Shown one piece after another: positions 1-6,165 of a DNA stretch of 30,125 nucleotides. The translations under genes and the position numbers were made by a program. The number at the start of each line of letters is the position of its first letter. The stretch's first letter is position 1. The stretch is from a virus. Under the pieces are notes generated by a model. That model did no database searches and was not told the DNA's origin. It saw only the letters and a program-made list of their open reading frames with translations. The DNA is taken from IMG/VR virus record IMGVR_UViG_3300024518_003049, positions 1 through 30,125 of that record. One strand, given 5' to 3'.

Positions 1-5
1 TGGCC

Positions 6-233
6 TTGGCGAAGCTGGGGAGGGTGAAGGAATGGAGAGAAGGGTGGACCAAACCAGTTGCGGTTAAAGGAAAGCTATGTGAACTCGACTCCATCCTCAC
101 CGACACCGCCAAGCCGATTGCGGTTGTGGAGGCCAACTCTTATCAAGCGATGATCTCAGCGTGCCAGCGAGCAATAACGGCTGAAACTAAGTGGCCCGTC
201 ACCGTCATCGTCATGGGGGTGGAGCATGAGTGA
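6..233 (+). CDS. Hypothetical protein, possibly 5'-truncated
   Basis: This 75-aa reading frame is open to the left edge of the window, so the TTG used as its start may be an internal codon of a longer gene. I recognise no family. The product is mixed alpha/beta-like with no cysteine pair or membrane segment. Its stop overlaps the ATG of the next gene, the first of a chain of translationally coupled small genes leading to the methyltransferase. That coupling is the main support for it being real. Confidence 0.5.
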   Translation: MAKLGRVKEWREGWTKPVAVKGKLCELDSILTDTAKPIAVVEANSYQAMISACQRAITAETKWPVTVIVMGVEHE

Positions 234-414
234 GATACTGTGCGCTGTTGGTTATGTCTTTTTCGGCGGAGTGTCACTCGGTGTGTATCGCGAGTTTTTA
301 GTCGAAGAGTACAGCGGCCCAGACATCATCTTTATACCGTTGTTTTGGCCGATAATTCTTCCAGCATTCGTTGGTTACTTTGCTATAGGCTTAATATTCG
401 GGAGAAAATCATGA
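226..414 (+). CDS. Small membrane protein (62 aa)
   Basis: The 62-aa product has two hydrophobic stretches, around residues 4-20 and 35-58 (the second rich in I, L, F and P), so it is probably a two-pass inner-membrane protein. The ATG follows a purine-rich GGGGGTGGAG and overlaps the end of the preceding gene. It ends inside the start of the next gene. I recognise no family. It sits far from the lysis cluster near 17 kb, so a holin role is not favoured. Confidence 0.6.
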   Translation: MSEILCAVGYVFFGGVSLGVYREFLVEEYSGPDIIFIPLFWPIILPAFVGYFAIGLIFGRKS

Positions 415-710
415 CCGACCAGAAAAAGATCGCAATGCTGGAGGGGAAGTTGGCCATGGCCCTAAATAGATTTGATCTGCTTAATTCCCAGAGTACAGAC
501 CCAAACGACAAAGACGAAATATGGTGTGATCTTGGCCGCTTATTGTCGTCTGACATCTCACAAATAACCCCAATCCAAGCCGAAACCTTCCACGCTGCCG
601 TGGACCACGACTTCTACCCGACAGACCCCATCACCATCTACGTCCGTAAGGAAGACCTGGAACGGCTCAAGGGCAGGGTCCAGGTGCATTTTGAAGGCGG
701 GGTGGGGTGA
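411..710 (+). CDS. Hypothetical protein (99 aa)
   Basis: I start this gene at the ATG at 411, which overlaps the stop of the preceding membrane-protein gene, although the frame is open further upstream. The product begins MTDQKKIAMLEGKLAMALN, which could form a short coiled coil, and is soluble and acidic. The stop and the next ATG share one base (TGATG), indicating coupled translation. I recognise no family. Confidence 0.6.
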   Translation: MTDQKKIAMLEGKLAMALNRFDLLNSQSTDPNDKDEIWCDLGRLLSSDISQITPIQAETFHAAVDHDFYPTDPITIYVRKEDLERLKGRVQVHFEGGVG

Positions 711-979
711 TGAAAGAAACAGCAGAACGAATCAGGCGGCTATTGAGATCAAACTTCATCACAAATAGGCGATGCTCTGTCCGGTGCAAAAGCAACTGGG
801 TGATTGAGATCAGGACCAAGGACGAAACCTGCAAGAAAGCAGTCAGGAAGATTGCCGAGCACGTTTACCAGCAGGAGAGCCACCATTGGCTTGTGTTGGA
901 CATTGACGGGTATTTTCCCGAGATACCTGGAGAGAAGGCCCCTGATGCCAAACAAACCAATGAAAGCGGGGCGGGGTGA
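710..979 (+). CDS. Hypothetical basic protein (89 aa)
   Basis: The ATG at 710 shares its first base with the upstream stop codon, and an in-frame GTG lies directly before it. The first half is basic (RIRRLLRSN, NRRCSVRCKSNW) and may bind nucleic acid. The C-terminal segment EKAPDAKQ is encoded by a 16-bp sequence that recurs at the end of the next gene. The stop is again joined to the following ATG as TGATG. I recognise no family. Confidence 0.55.
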   Translation: MKETAERIRRLLRSNFITNRRCSVRCKSNWVIEIRTKDETCKKAVRKIAEHVYQQESHHWLVLDIDGYFPEIPGEKAPDAKQTNESGAG

Positions 980-1209
980 TGGGAAAGAGGCCATACGAAT
1001 ATTGGATCAACACCCCGTGGCCAGATTGCAGCAAGCTCATGCACTATGCAGTAAGGTCCAAGAATCCTGATAGATGGTGGAGACGGGACCATGCAACCAA
1101 ACCAGCTTGCGGCAATGGAGATCCACAGAGGACCACGCTCAAGGTGATTGTGACCTGCTCGCACTGCCGCAGAATTATGAACAAGGAGGCCCCTGATGCC
1201 AAAGCCTAA
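979..1209 (+). CDS. Small possible zinc-binding protein (76 aa)
   Basis: The 76-aa product has cysteine and histidine residues spaced along it, ending in a CSHCRR pair near residue 60 that looks like half of a zinc ribbon, with an aromatic/basic patch (DRWWRRDH) in the middle. The ATG at 979 is coupled to the preceding stop. Its 3' end overlaps the start of the next gene, whose ribosome-binding site AAGGAGG lies inside this coding region. The function is unknown. Confidence 0.55.
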   Translation: MGKRPYEYWINTPWPDCSKLMHYAVRSKNPDRWWRRDHATKPACGNGDPQRTTLKVIVTCSHCRRIMNKEAPDAKA

Positions 1210-1390
1210 GATTGAGTGGAGGATTGATGACGGGAACGAGGTTTATCTAATGCTCCCTACTGGTGACCACCCATCTCTTTTCAATGATGCTTACATCGGC
1301 GGCTTCATGGACCTCCAGCACCTAATGACCGAACTGCACGATAGGATTCTGCCGGAGGTTGAGGCGGAGATTGATAGGAGGGAGAAATGA
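1196..1390 (+). CDS. Hypothetical acidic protein (64 aa)
   Basis: The start follows a strong AAGGAGG Shine-Dalgarno about six bases upstream. The 64-aa product is acidic, with a helical C-terminal half (MTELHDRILPEVEAEIDRR). Its stop overlaps the ATG of the DNA methyltransferase, so the two are probably translated together. I recognise no family. Its position directly before the methyltransferase is the only functional hint. Confidence 0.6.
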   Translation: MPKPKIEWRIDDGNEVYLMLPTGDHPSLFNDAYIGGFMDLQHLMTELHDRILPEVEAEIDRREK

Positions 1391-2400
1391 TCTACGGCAG
1401 TCTGTTCTCTGGAATAGGTGGCATCGATCTTGGCCTAGATCGTGCCGGCATGTCGTGCGCTTGGCAGGTTGAGATTGACCCGTATTGCCGCAAGGTATTG
1501 GAGAAGCATTGGCCCGGCGTTGACCGATTCAACGATATCAAAAAGTGCGGGGCGCATAATTTGAAACAAGTTGATTTGATTGCCGGCGGGTTTCCTTGCC
1601 AAGACATTTCTTTAGCCGGAAAGGGAGCAGGAATTGAAGGAGAAAAAAGCGGATTGTGGTCCGAATATAAGCGGATCATTTGCGAGCTACGACCGAGAAT
1701 CGTCGTCGTGGAAAACGTTTCAGCACTCCTTGTTCGGGGGCTTGAGCGTGTACTCGGGGATTTGGCCGAGAGCGGGTATAATGCTGAGTGGGATTGTATA
1801 CCTGCGGCCGCCGTTGGCGCCCCTCACCGACGTGACAGGGTGTTCATTGTTGCCTGCTCCAGAAGCCAGCAACACCAAGGCCGTCGCCAAACGAAGCGGC
1901 GGGAGGCCTCCGAGGTCGTTTCTGTGGCCAACACCCAACACGGTAGGATTTCGCAGCGACGGCGAGCTAAGGATCTTGGCACGATCTTGCCAGACAAACG
2001 AGGAATACGCAGCCATGTCACACAGGGCGGCGAGCAAGAAACGGGAGGCCCATTGGCCGACGCCGACAGCATGCGAATGGAAGGGGCGGGGGCCGAACAG
2101 CAAACAGCAGGGACTTGCGGAGAAGGTGAAGGCAATACACCGGGGGGCGCGGGCGGTTCCAACCCCAGACGCAAATTGTTGGAAGGGCGGGAATCACCGT
2201 GGGCAACTTACCGATCCCTCCTGCGGAGTAACGCCGAATGGTGGGCAACTGAACCCGACGTGGGTCGAGTGGCTAATGGGGTTCCCCGCAGAGTGGACCG
2301 CCTTAAAGGATTAGGAAACGCCGTAGTCCCGCAAGTGGCTGAGTTTATCGGCAGGATGATCATGGACTATAACAAGGAGAGCAAAAATGAAAGCGAATAA
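1387..2400 (+). CDS. C5-cytosine DNA methyltransferase
   Basis: This 337-aa protein is an S-adenosylmethionine-dependent DNA cytosine-C5 methyltransferase. The ordered motifs are visible: SAM-binding motif I (FSGIGGIDLGL, residues 7-17), catalytic motif IV (GGFPCQDIS with C71), motif VI (VVENVSAL, E109), motif VIII (APHRRDRVFIVA, about 145-156) and motif X (GLGNAVVPQVAEF, about 308-320). Residues 157-285, where the target-recognition domain should lie, are rich in R, Q, G and E and look loosely folded. A second reading frame with its own conserved-looking motifs covers this part. In a phage the enzyme probably methylates phage DNA to evade host restriction. No partner endonuclease is recognisable beside it, and the recognition site cannot be read from the sequence. 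Confidence 0.95.
   Translation: MIYGSLFSGIGGIDLGLDRAGMSCAWQVEIDPYCRKVLEKHWPGVDRFNDIKKCGAHNLKQVDLIAGGFPCQDISLAGKGAGIEGEKSGLWSEYKRIICELRPRIVVVENVSALLVRGLERVLGDLAESGYNAEWDCIPAAAVGAPHRRDRVFIVACSRSQQHQGRRQTKRREASEVVSVANTQHGRISQRRRAKDLGTILPDKRGIRSHVTQGGEQETGGPLADADSMRMEGAGAEQQTAGTCGEGEGNTPGGAGGSNPRRKLLEGRESPWATYRSLLRSNAEWWATEPDVGRVANGVPRRVDRLKGLGNAVVPQVAEFIGRMIMDYNKESKNESE
1634..2314 (+). CDS. Candidate overprinted protein in the +1 frame of the methyltransferase gene
   Basis: A 226-codon frame, with a TTG as the first possible start, lies wholly inside the methyltransferase gene in the +1 frame. Its product has motifs I recall from a common family of phage proteins: SSSWKTFQHSLFGGL, then IWPRAGIMLSG, then YLRPPLAPL, two WPTPT/WPTPN repeats, and a C-terminal LNPTWVEWLMGFPAEWT. 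The same DNA encodes the standard methyltransferase motifs in the other frame (for example GAPHRRDR and PDVGRVANGVPRRVDRLKGL). Both frames therefore look constrained. Alternatives are an unexpressed mirror of the methyltransferase codons or a product reached by frameshifting. The start codon is weak (TTG, with AAGGGAGCAGG upstream). Confidence 0.4.
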   Translation: MKEKKADCGPNISGSFASYDRESSSWKTFQHSLFGGLSVYSGIWPRAGIMLSGIVYLRPPLAPLTDVTGCSLLPAPEASNTKAVAKRSGGRPPRSFLWPTPNTVGFRSDGELRILARSCQTNEEYAAMSHRAASKKREAHWPTPTACEWKGRGPNSKQQGLAEKVKAIHRGARAVPTPDANCWKGGNHRGQLTDPSCGVTPNGGQLNPTWVEWLMGFPAEWTALKD

Positions 2401-2443
2401 GATTCTCGGGATTCTCGCGCTGGTCATGATGATGGCGGGGTAA
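2387..2443 (+). CDS. 18-aa hydrophobic micropeptide or truncated signal peptide
   Basis: A very short frame encodes MKANKILGILALVMMMAG. It has a good Shine-Dalgarno (AAGGAG at 2374-2379, seven bases before the ATG) and overlaps the 3' end of the methyltransferase gene. The peptide has the shape of a lipoprotein signal sequence that stops where the lipobox cysteine would be. It could be a decayed lipoprotein gene, a membrane-active peptide, or a coupling cistron for the sigma factor gene that starts four bases after its stop. Confidence 0.4.
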   Translation: MKANKILGILALVMMMAG

Positions 2444-2446
2444 AAA

Positions 2447-3580
2447 ATGAGCAAGCAAAACACCAGATACACCGAAGAGTCGGCGCTAGACCCCTACGCA
2501 AAATATGCACTGAAACACAAGATCCTAACGAGGGCGCAGGAGGCCGAGATTGGGGCGAGGATACTTGAGGGCGACAAGGCCGCCGTTGACGAACTTGTGG
2601 TGGCAAATCTCCGGTTCGTCGCAAGCATAGCAAGTAGGATACTGTGGACCGGCCTGACCCTACAGCAGCGGGTTTCGTCGGGAAACCGGGGGCTGATAAC
2701 GGCCGCCGAAAAGTTTGACCACACCAAGGGCTTCAAGTTTGTTTCTTACGCTGTGTGGTGGATCAAGCAGGCGATCACAAGGGACGCGATAGTTGGCATA
2801 CACCCGGTAAACCTGCGCGGCAATACATCAAGGGACTACTTCGTATCAAGGAAGATACTCGACCGCCACTTTCAGAAAAAACACAGGGAGATGGACGCCG
2901 AGGAGCTTGCGCCATACCTGGACGGGAGCATGGCGAGGGCAACCGCCGTGATGGTTATGATAGGAGGACACAAGTCACTGGACGAGCAAATAATTGCCGG
3001 CGGTAAGTCAATGACCAGGAAGGAAACCCTGGTATCCAGGGAGGACCGAACTGACTTTGCAGCGGAACAGAGCAGCACAGTCAAGGCTCTGGACAAGGCA
3101 CTGGTAGCGCTTCCGGCGCGGACTCAGGACATGATCCGGATGCGCTACGGAGTTCAGCCATACGACAGGGAGCACATCCTGGGGGAGTGCGGGGTGAAGT
3201 ATGGGGTCACTAAAGAGCGGGCCAGGCAGATCATCGACGAAGGGATGGAGAACGCCGGCAGGCCCGGCAGGAACTTCGACTTCCTAAAAGCAAACAAGGG
3301 CGTCGTGAAAGAGGCCAAGAGGGCGGGGATAATAATACTAACAAAGGAGGAGAGAAAGAACGAAAAAACGAGGCAGTGCAAAGGCGCGTGTGGAGAGACA
3401 AAACCAGTAAGGCTTTTTGCAAGAAACAGGAACGGAGGGTTCGGCCATATCTGCAAGGAGTGTGACCCGCCAGAGAGCAACGAGGAAAACCTCAGAAAAA
3501 AGCTGATCAGCAGAGAAGGGGCCGCAAAGAAAAGGGCCGTAATTAGGGAACAGAAAATCAAACAAGGGATGGTTTCATGA
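2447..3580 (+). CDS. Sigma-70 family RNA polymerase sigma factor with C-terminal zinc ribbon
   Basis: This 377-aa protein has the layout of a primary-type sigma factor. Region 1.2/2.1 is at about 15-65 (ILTRAQEAEIGARILEGDK, then ANLRFVASIA). Region 2.2-2.4 is at about 70-115 (GNRGLITAAEKFD, then FVSYAVWWIKQAITR, the promoter -10 recognition and melting segment). Region 3 follows, and region 4 with a helix-turn-helix is at about 215-270 (ALPARTQDMIRMRYGV, then YGVTKERARQIIDEG). After region 4 comes an unusual extension of about 100 residues with a C-x3-C and C-x2-C zinc ribbon (C311, C315, C336, C339) and a basic tail. It should bind host core RNA polymerase and direct transcription of phage genes. 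Sequence after YAVWW and around region 4.2 differs from housekeeping sigma, suggesting different promoters. Confidence 0.9.
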   Translation: MSKQNTRYTEESALDPYAKYALKHKILTRAQEAEIGARILEGDKAAVDELVVANLRFVASIASRILWTGLTLQQRVSSGNRGLITAAEKFDHTKGFKFVSYAVWWIKQAITRDAIVGIHPVNLRGNTSRDYFVSRKILDRHFQKKHREMDAEELAPYLDGSMARATAVMVMIGGHKSLDEQIIAGGKSMTRKETLVSREDRTDFAAEQSSTVKALDKALVALPARTQDMIRMRYGVQPYDREHILGECGVKYGVTKERARQIIDEGMENAGRPGRNFDFLKANKGVVKEAKRAGIIILTKEERKNEKTRQCKGACGETKPVRLFARNRNGGFGHICKECDPPESNEENLRKKLISREGAAKKRAVIREQKIKQGMVS

Positions 3581-3798
3581 TGGGCGCAAAAGGGTACAAA
3601 GACATATACAACGCAAAGTGTGTCGAACTGGAAGAAGCGAAGGCTGAACTGAGGGTTGAACGCATGTTTGGCGAGAAGTTGATGGAGAAATACATGGAGT
3701 TAAAAATGGAGCGCCAGACCACTGTCACGGTCAATGGTGCATCGCTCCTGAACTCCGTGCAGGACCAGCTTGGCCTTGCACTGAAAGGGGAGGGTTAG
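3577..3798 (+). CDS. Coiled-coil hypothetical protein (73 aa)
   Basis: The ATG overlaps the sigma factor stop as ATGA, with a second in-frame ATG immediately after it. Residues 8-48 are rich in E, K, L and M and look helical (LEEAKAELRVERMFGEKLME), probably a coiled coil, followed by a short hydrophobic C-terminus (GASLLNSVQDQLGLAL). I recognise no family. Coupling to the sigma gene might hint at an accessory role, but nothing in the sequence proves it. Confidence 0.6.
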   Translation: MMGAKGYKDIYNAKCVELEEAKAELRVERMFGEKLMEKYMELKMERQTTVTVNGASLLNSVQDQLGLALKGEG

Positions 3799-3800
3799 CG

Positions 3801-4136
3801 ATGGAAACAGCAAGACAAATCGTACCCGTGATTGTGATATTCGCACTGTTCCTGGTGGCCTTGACGGCCACAGTGGCGATGGCAGAAAAACCAGCAGCAA
3901 TCGAAACGAGTGAAGGCCGTTTCGTGAAGTGGAACTCGGTGATGCCGCCAGAGGTTGAGCAAGCAGAGAACAAGGTGGTTGTGGCCTGGACGCTGGTCCC
4001 AATCAACGTGGGGATCGGCGGTGTGCGATACATGCACGTCCCTGTTGCCTACGAAATGCCAGACAACCTGTGGGACACCCTTGGTGGCCTCTGTGACGGA
4101 ATGCTGTGGTGGTGGATTACGGACGGTCGGCTATGA
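3801..4136 (+). CDS. Exported or membrane-anchored hypothetical protein (111 aa)
   Basis: The product begins with a clear hydrophobic segment (residues 7-27, VPVIVIFALFLVALTATVA) followed by MAEKP. This fits a Sec signal peptide or an N-terminal membrane anchor with the rest outside the cytoplasm. GGGAGG precedes the start. The rest is mixed, with a tryptophan-rich end (MLWWWITDGRL). Its stop overlaps the next ATG as ATGA. I recognise no family. Confidence 0.6.
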   Translation: METARQIVPVIVIFALFLVALTATVAMAEKPAAIETSEGRFVKWNSVMPPEVEQAENKVVVAWTLVPINVGIGGVRYMHVPVAYEMPDNLWDTLGGLCDGMLWWWITDGRL

Positions 4137-4447
4137 AAGAAAACAGAATAGTCGTACAAAAGGACATGGTCTTCGGGATTTTTGATGTCTACATCAAGAG
4201 CGGCAACGGGTGGGTTGTCCAGATGGAGGTGGAAACTATCCCGGAGGGCGAGTGTTACCCAACACCGGTTACACCACTGAAGATGGACAACACCGCCGCA
4301 CAAGCCCTGATGGACAACCTATGGGACTGTGGCGTAAGGCCATCCAATGGCACCGGCTCTGCCGGCTCTCTGGCGGCAACCGAGCGCCACCTCAAGGACA
4401 TGCAGGCGATTGTTTTTGATAACTTCCTGAAGGGCGAAAAGAAATGA
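4133..4447 (+). CDS. Hypothetical protein (104 aa)
   Basis: I choose the ATG at 4133 because it overlaps the upstream stop (ATGA); an earlier start at 4106 would overlap that gene more. The product is mixed beta then alpha and ends ERHLKDMQAIVFDNFLKGE. A near copy of this tail (KRLKDMQKIVFDHTFKED) is encoded about 250 bp downstream, so a related gene was probably once duplicated here. The stop is coupled to the next gene as ATGA. The function is unknown. Confidence 0.6.
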   Translation: MKENRIVVQKDMVFGIFDVYIKSGNGWVVQMEVETIPEGECYPTPVTPLKMDNTAAQALMDNLWDCGVRPSNGTGSAGSLAATERHLKDMQAIVFDNFLKGEKK

Positions 4448-4638
4448 GCGGGGAATACAAAAAACCAGAAAAGATGGAGTGTTACCTATGCGGAAGGGAC
4501 CACCACCCAGACTTTTGTGGCCTTGCTCCACTGAAAAACCTGAAAAAGATAAGAGTCGCACTTGGCGAAATATCGTTTTTCGCTCTTCTTATTTTCCTGG
4601 CCCTGTGCGTCAACAACTGCGGGGGGTGTACCTCATGA
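4444..4638 (+). CDS. Small zinc-finger membrane protein (64 aa)
   Basis: The N-terminal part carries CYLCGRDHHPDFCG (about residues 13-26), a compact Cys/His cluster that could hold zinc. It is followed by a hydrophobic segment (ISFFALLIFLALCV, about 43-57) and a cysteine-rich end (NNCGGCTS). The arrangement suggests a membrane-tethered zinc-binding protein with its N-terminus in the cytoplasm. It is coupled to its upstream neighbour by ATGA. I recognise no family. Confidence 0.55.
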   Translation: MSGEYKKPEKMECYLCGRDHHPDFCGLAPLKNLKKIRVALGEISFFALLIFLALCVNNCGGCTS

Positions 4639-4645
4639 AAAAAGA

Positions 4646-4708
4646 CTAAAGGATATGCAGAAGATTGTCTTTGATCACACATTCAAGGAGGACAAGAGCG
4701 GTGGATAA
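4646..4708 (+). pseudogene. Remnant of a gene ending LKDMQKIVFD
   Basis: In frame 2, codons from 4646 read LKDMQKIVFDHTFKEDKSGG and then stop, closely matching the C-terminus of the gene at 4133-4447. Going upstream, the frame is open only to stop codons near 4547, so no full second copy exists. It may be the tail of a deleted paralogue, or a short peptide from an internal ATG at 4655. Its stop overlaps the GTG start of the next gene, so translation may still run through it. Confidence 0.5.
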
Positions 4709-4991
4709 ATACTCAACGTGCGTCGAGTGTAAGGCCAGGCTTCCTTTTGAGCATCTGTCGAAAAACAGCATGTGCCGGGACTGTCTCTTGCTCAACAGTG
4801 AGGGGAGGTCGCACAGGATTGTGAGCAAGCACAAATGGAACGACATGATGCGTGACATTCTTCACGGTGAATGGCCGACACTAAAACCAAGGAATGCCGA
4901 GGAGAACAAAGAGATTCTGGAACAGGCGAGTAAAATCAAGCTCGGGAGCCTACACACAGGAATACGAGCCCGGAGAATTTACGATGGGTAA
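4701..4991 (+). CDS. Small zinc-finger protein (96 aa)
   Basis: I choose the GTG at 4701 because AAGGAGG lies at 4685-4691 with a suitable gap; a TTG at 4665 is a weaker option. The product starts VDKYSTCVECKARLPF and contains a second pair, CRDC, about 20 residues on. The CxxC-CxxC pattern resembles short phage zinc ribbons. The remainder is basic and helical. It overlaps the start of the HNH gene by eight bases. A role in nucleic-acid binding is likely but unproven. Confidence 0.6.
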   Translation: MDKYSTCVECKARLPFEHLSKNSMCRDCLLLNSEGRSHRIVSKHKWNDMMRDILHGEWPTLKPRNAEENKEILEQASKIKLGSLHTGIRARRIYDG

Positions 4992-5286
4992 AAAGAAGCC
5001 CAACACCCCAAGGAGCCAGATCAAGAACGGTATGCGCCAAATGTGGCTGCGGTCCAGAGAGAGGGCCGCAGCACTCAAGCGCACCGGCTACTGCTGTGAT
5101 GAGTGCGACGTCAAGCAATCAACAGCCAAGGGGAGGGAGGTCAAGATCCAGGTCCACCACATGGACGGGATAGACTGGGACGGCATTGTGGACCTGTTCA
5201 TTGAAAGGGTCCTGCAAACACCAGACAGGCTCCAGCCGTTGTGCAAGCCCTGCCACGACAAAGAACACGGCAAGGCCAAAAAGTAG
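4984..5286 (+). CDS. HNH endonuclease
   Basis: This 100-aa protein has the HNH nuclease layout: a first zinc pair (C38, C41 in CCDEC), the central HHMDG at residues 58-62 (catalytic histidine pair), and the C-terminal LQPLCKPCHDKEH at 83-95 with C87, C90 and H91. I use the ATG at 4984, which overlaps the previous gene; an upstream ATG would add 30 residues read out of that gene's coding region. HNH proteins in phages act in packaging, as homing enzymes, or in host DNA degradation. The packaging genes lie 13 kb away, so the role here is open. It is the last gene before the convergent terminator. Confidence 0.85.
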   Translation: MGKKKPNTPRSQIKNGMRQMWLRSRERAAALKRTGYCCDECDVKQSTAKGREVKIQVHHMDGIDWDGIVDLFIERVLQTPDRLQPLCKPCHDKEHGKAKK

Positions 5287-5292
5287 TTGCCC

Positions 5293-5387
5293 ACTGTTTC
5301 AGAGTGTGCCATACTGTTTCACACAAGCCGGCTGACCGAGCCGCCCGAGCGGAGAGAGTGTGTGGTCGGAGAAGAAACACTGTTTCT
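5293..5387. repeat. Three ACTGTTTC repeats, one in a palindrome
   Basis: ACTGTTTC occurs at 5293-5300, 5313-5320 and 5379-5386. The first two are exactly 20 bp apart, two helical turns. The third lies inside a perfect 15-bp palindrome, AGAAACACTGTTTCT (5373-5387). The spacing and symmetry resemble protein-binding sites, but no regulator or promoter is identified here. Confidence 0.45.
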
Positions 5388-5431
5388 GTGCGGGGCTGAC
5401 GGCTCGGAGGCCGGCGGGATTTTTGGCGGTG

Positions 5432-5453
5432 GGTGCTTCCCCTAAAAAGCACC
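5432..5453. other. Hairpin GGTGCTT...AAGCACC
   Basis: A 7-bp perfect stem (5432-5438 with 5447-5453) and an 8-base loop lie just upstream of the main terminator hairpin. No T-run follows on either strand, so it is probably an auxiliary structure rather than an independent terminator. Confidence 0.4.
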
Positions 5454-5457
5454 AAAA

Positions 5458-5502
5458 AGCGGGCCCGGTGGTACACCCTTCCCACCTGGGCCCGCTGCTT
5501 TT
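5458..5502. terminator. Strong, probably bidirectional intrinsic terminator
   Basis: AGCGGGCCC (5458-5466) pairs with GGGCCCGCT (5488-5496). The stem continues as GGTGG with CCACC, with one unpaired T. GCTTTT follows on the + strand, and an A-run (CCAAAAAGC) precedes the stem, giving a T-run on the other strand. It sits between the rightward operon ending at 5286 and the leftward operon ending at 5572, so it can stop transcripts from both sides. Confidence 0.8.
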
Positions 5503-5571
5503 ACCGTCCGTTTTTCCCTTCCCTGTAAATCCCGGTAATGATTAACAGGATCAAAAGAATCCCAATTTCCA

Positions 5572-6165
5572 CTACTTCAAGACCTCGATAATCACCCGGG
5601 GCCCGCTCTTGTCGTAACAGATGCGACAATCAGCGCAATTTTTCCGGTCACAATTCGACTCAGCAACAGACGGATCAGAGATAACACAAAACACCTTGTC
5701 AAAACCCGCAGGGGGCCCGGTGTGGAGCTTGTTTGTTTCCTCCTCGCTGAACACCAGGGAAAGGTTGGCGGGGCATACAAGGCCCCGCACAAGGTCGGCC
5801 CGCTTTGTCCACAATGCGAAGCCAAGGTCAAGGCGCATCCGAGCCATTGAAAACAAGTTTTTTGCGTGGTCCCTGTTGATTAATTCACCGTGGCCATTGA
5901 ATCGAACTAAGCCCGAAGCGGGTCGCAATCCTCCTGCCCAGTATTGCAGATAATCACGGCCCAGGGGGCGCGACAACAACGCCCCGTTGGCCTTCCATGC
6001 CGGGCGGCATTTCTGGCGGCAAGCTTCCAGCATCTTGACACTAAAACAAGACGCACAGACGGTGCCTTTTTTCTTCCTCTGTTTTTTGCAAAAATCATTA
6101 TCCAGGGGGCTAGTGTTGATCGCAACAACCCCGGACAGCTTCCCCGTCATGTGTGAAATCTTCAA
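5572..6165 (-). CDS. GP88-like phage protein of unknown function
   Basis: The product resembles the phage GP88 family as I recall it. It starts LKISHMTGKLSG followed by AINTSPLDN, has a cysteine-rich segment (FCKK, CASCF), then VRFNGHGELIN, FALWTKRADLV and a C-terminal cluster (CDRKNCADCRICYD). The several Cys pairs suggest metal binding, possibly an iron-sulfur cluster. I favour the TTG at 6165, which overlaps the upstream stop as TTGA and has GGGGAGG eight bases before it; the ATG at 6150 is an alternative. It is the last gene of the leftward operon. No biochemical role is established to my knowledge. Confidence 0.6.
   Translation of the reverse strand: MKISHMTGKLSGVVAINTSPLDNDFCKKQRKKKGTVCASCFSVKMLEACRQKCRPAWKANGALLSRPLGRDYLQYWAGGLRPASGLVRFNGHGELINRDHAKNLFSMARMRLDLGFALWTKRADLVRGLVCPANLSLVFSEEETNKLHTGPPAGFDKVFCVISDPSVAESNCDRKNCADCRICYDKSGPRVIIEVLK

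Noticed and set aside
945-1070. 41-codon frame beginning MPNKPMKAGR
   Set aside because: The start context is a copy of the one at 1196, but the product overlaps two coupled genes and shows no conserved feature. Kept only as a note on the repeat.
1720-2248. Leftward frames opposite the methyltransferase gene
   Set aside because: They are mirror frames of a GC-rich coding region, without start signals or motifs.
5360-5545. 61-codon rightward frame in the convergent gap
   Set aside because: It reads straight through the strong terminator hairpin and has no ribosome-binding site.
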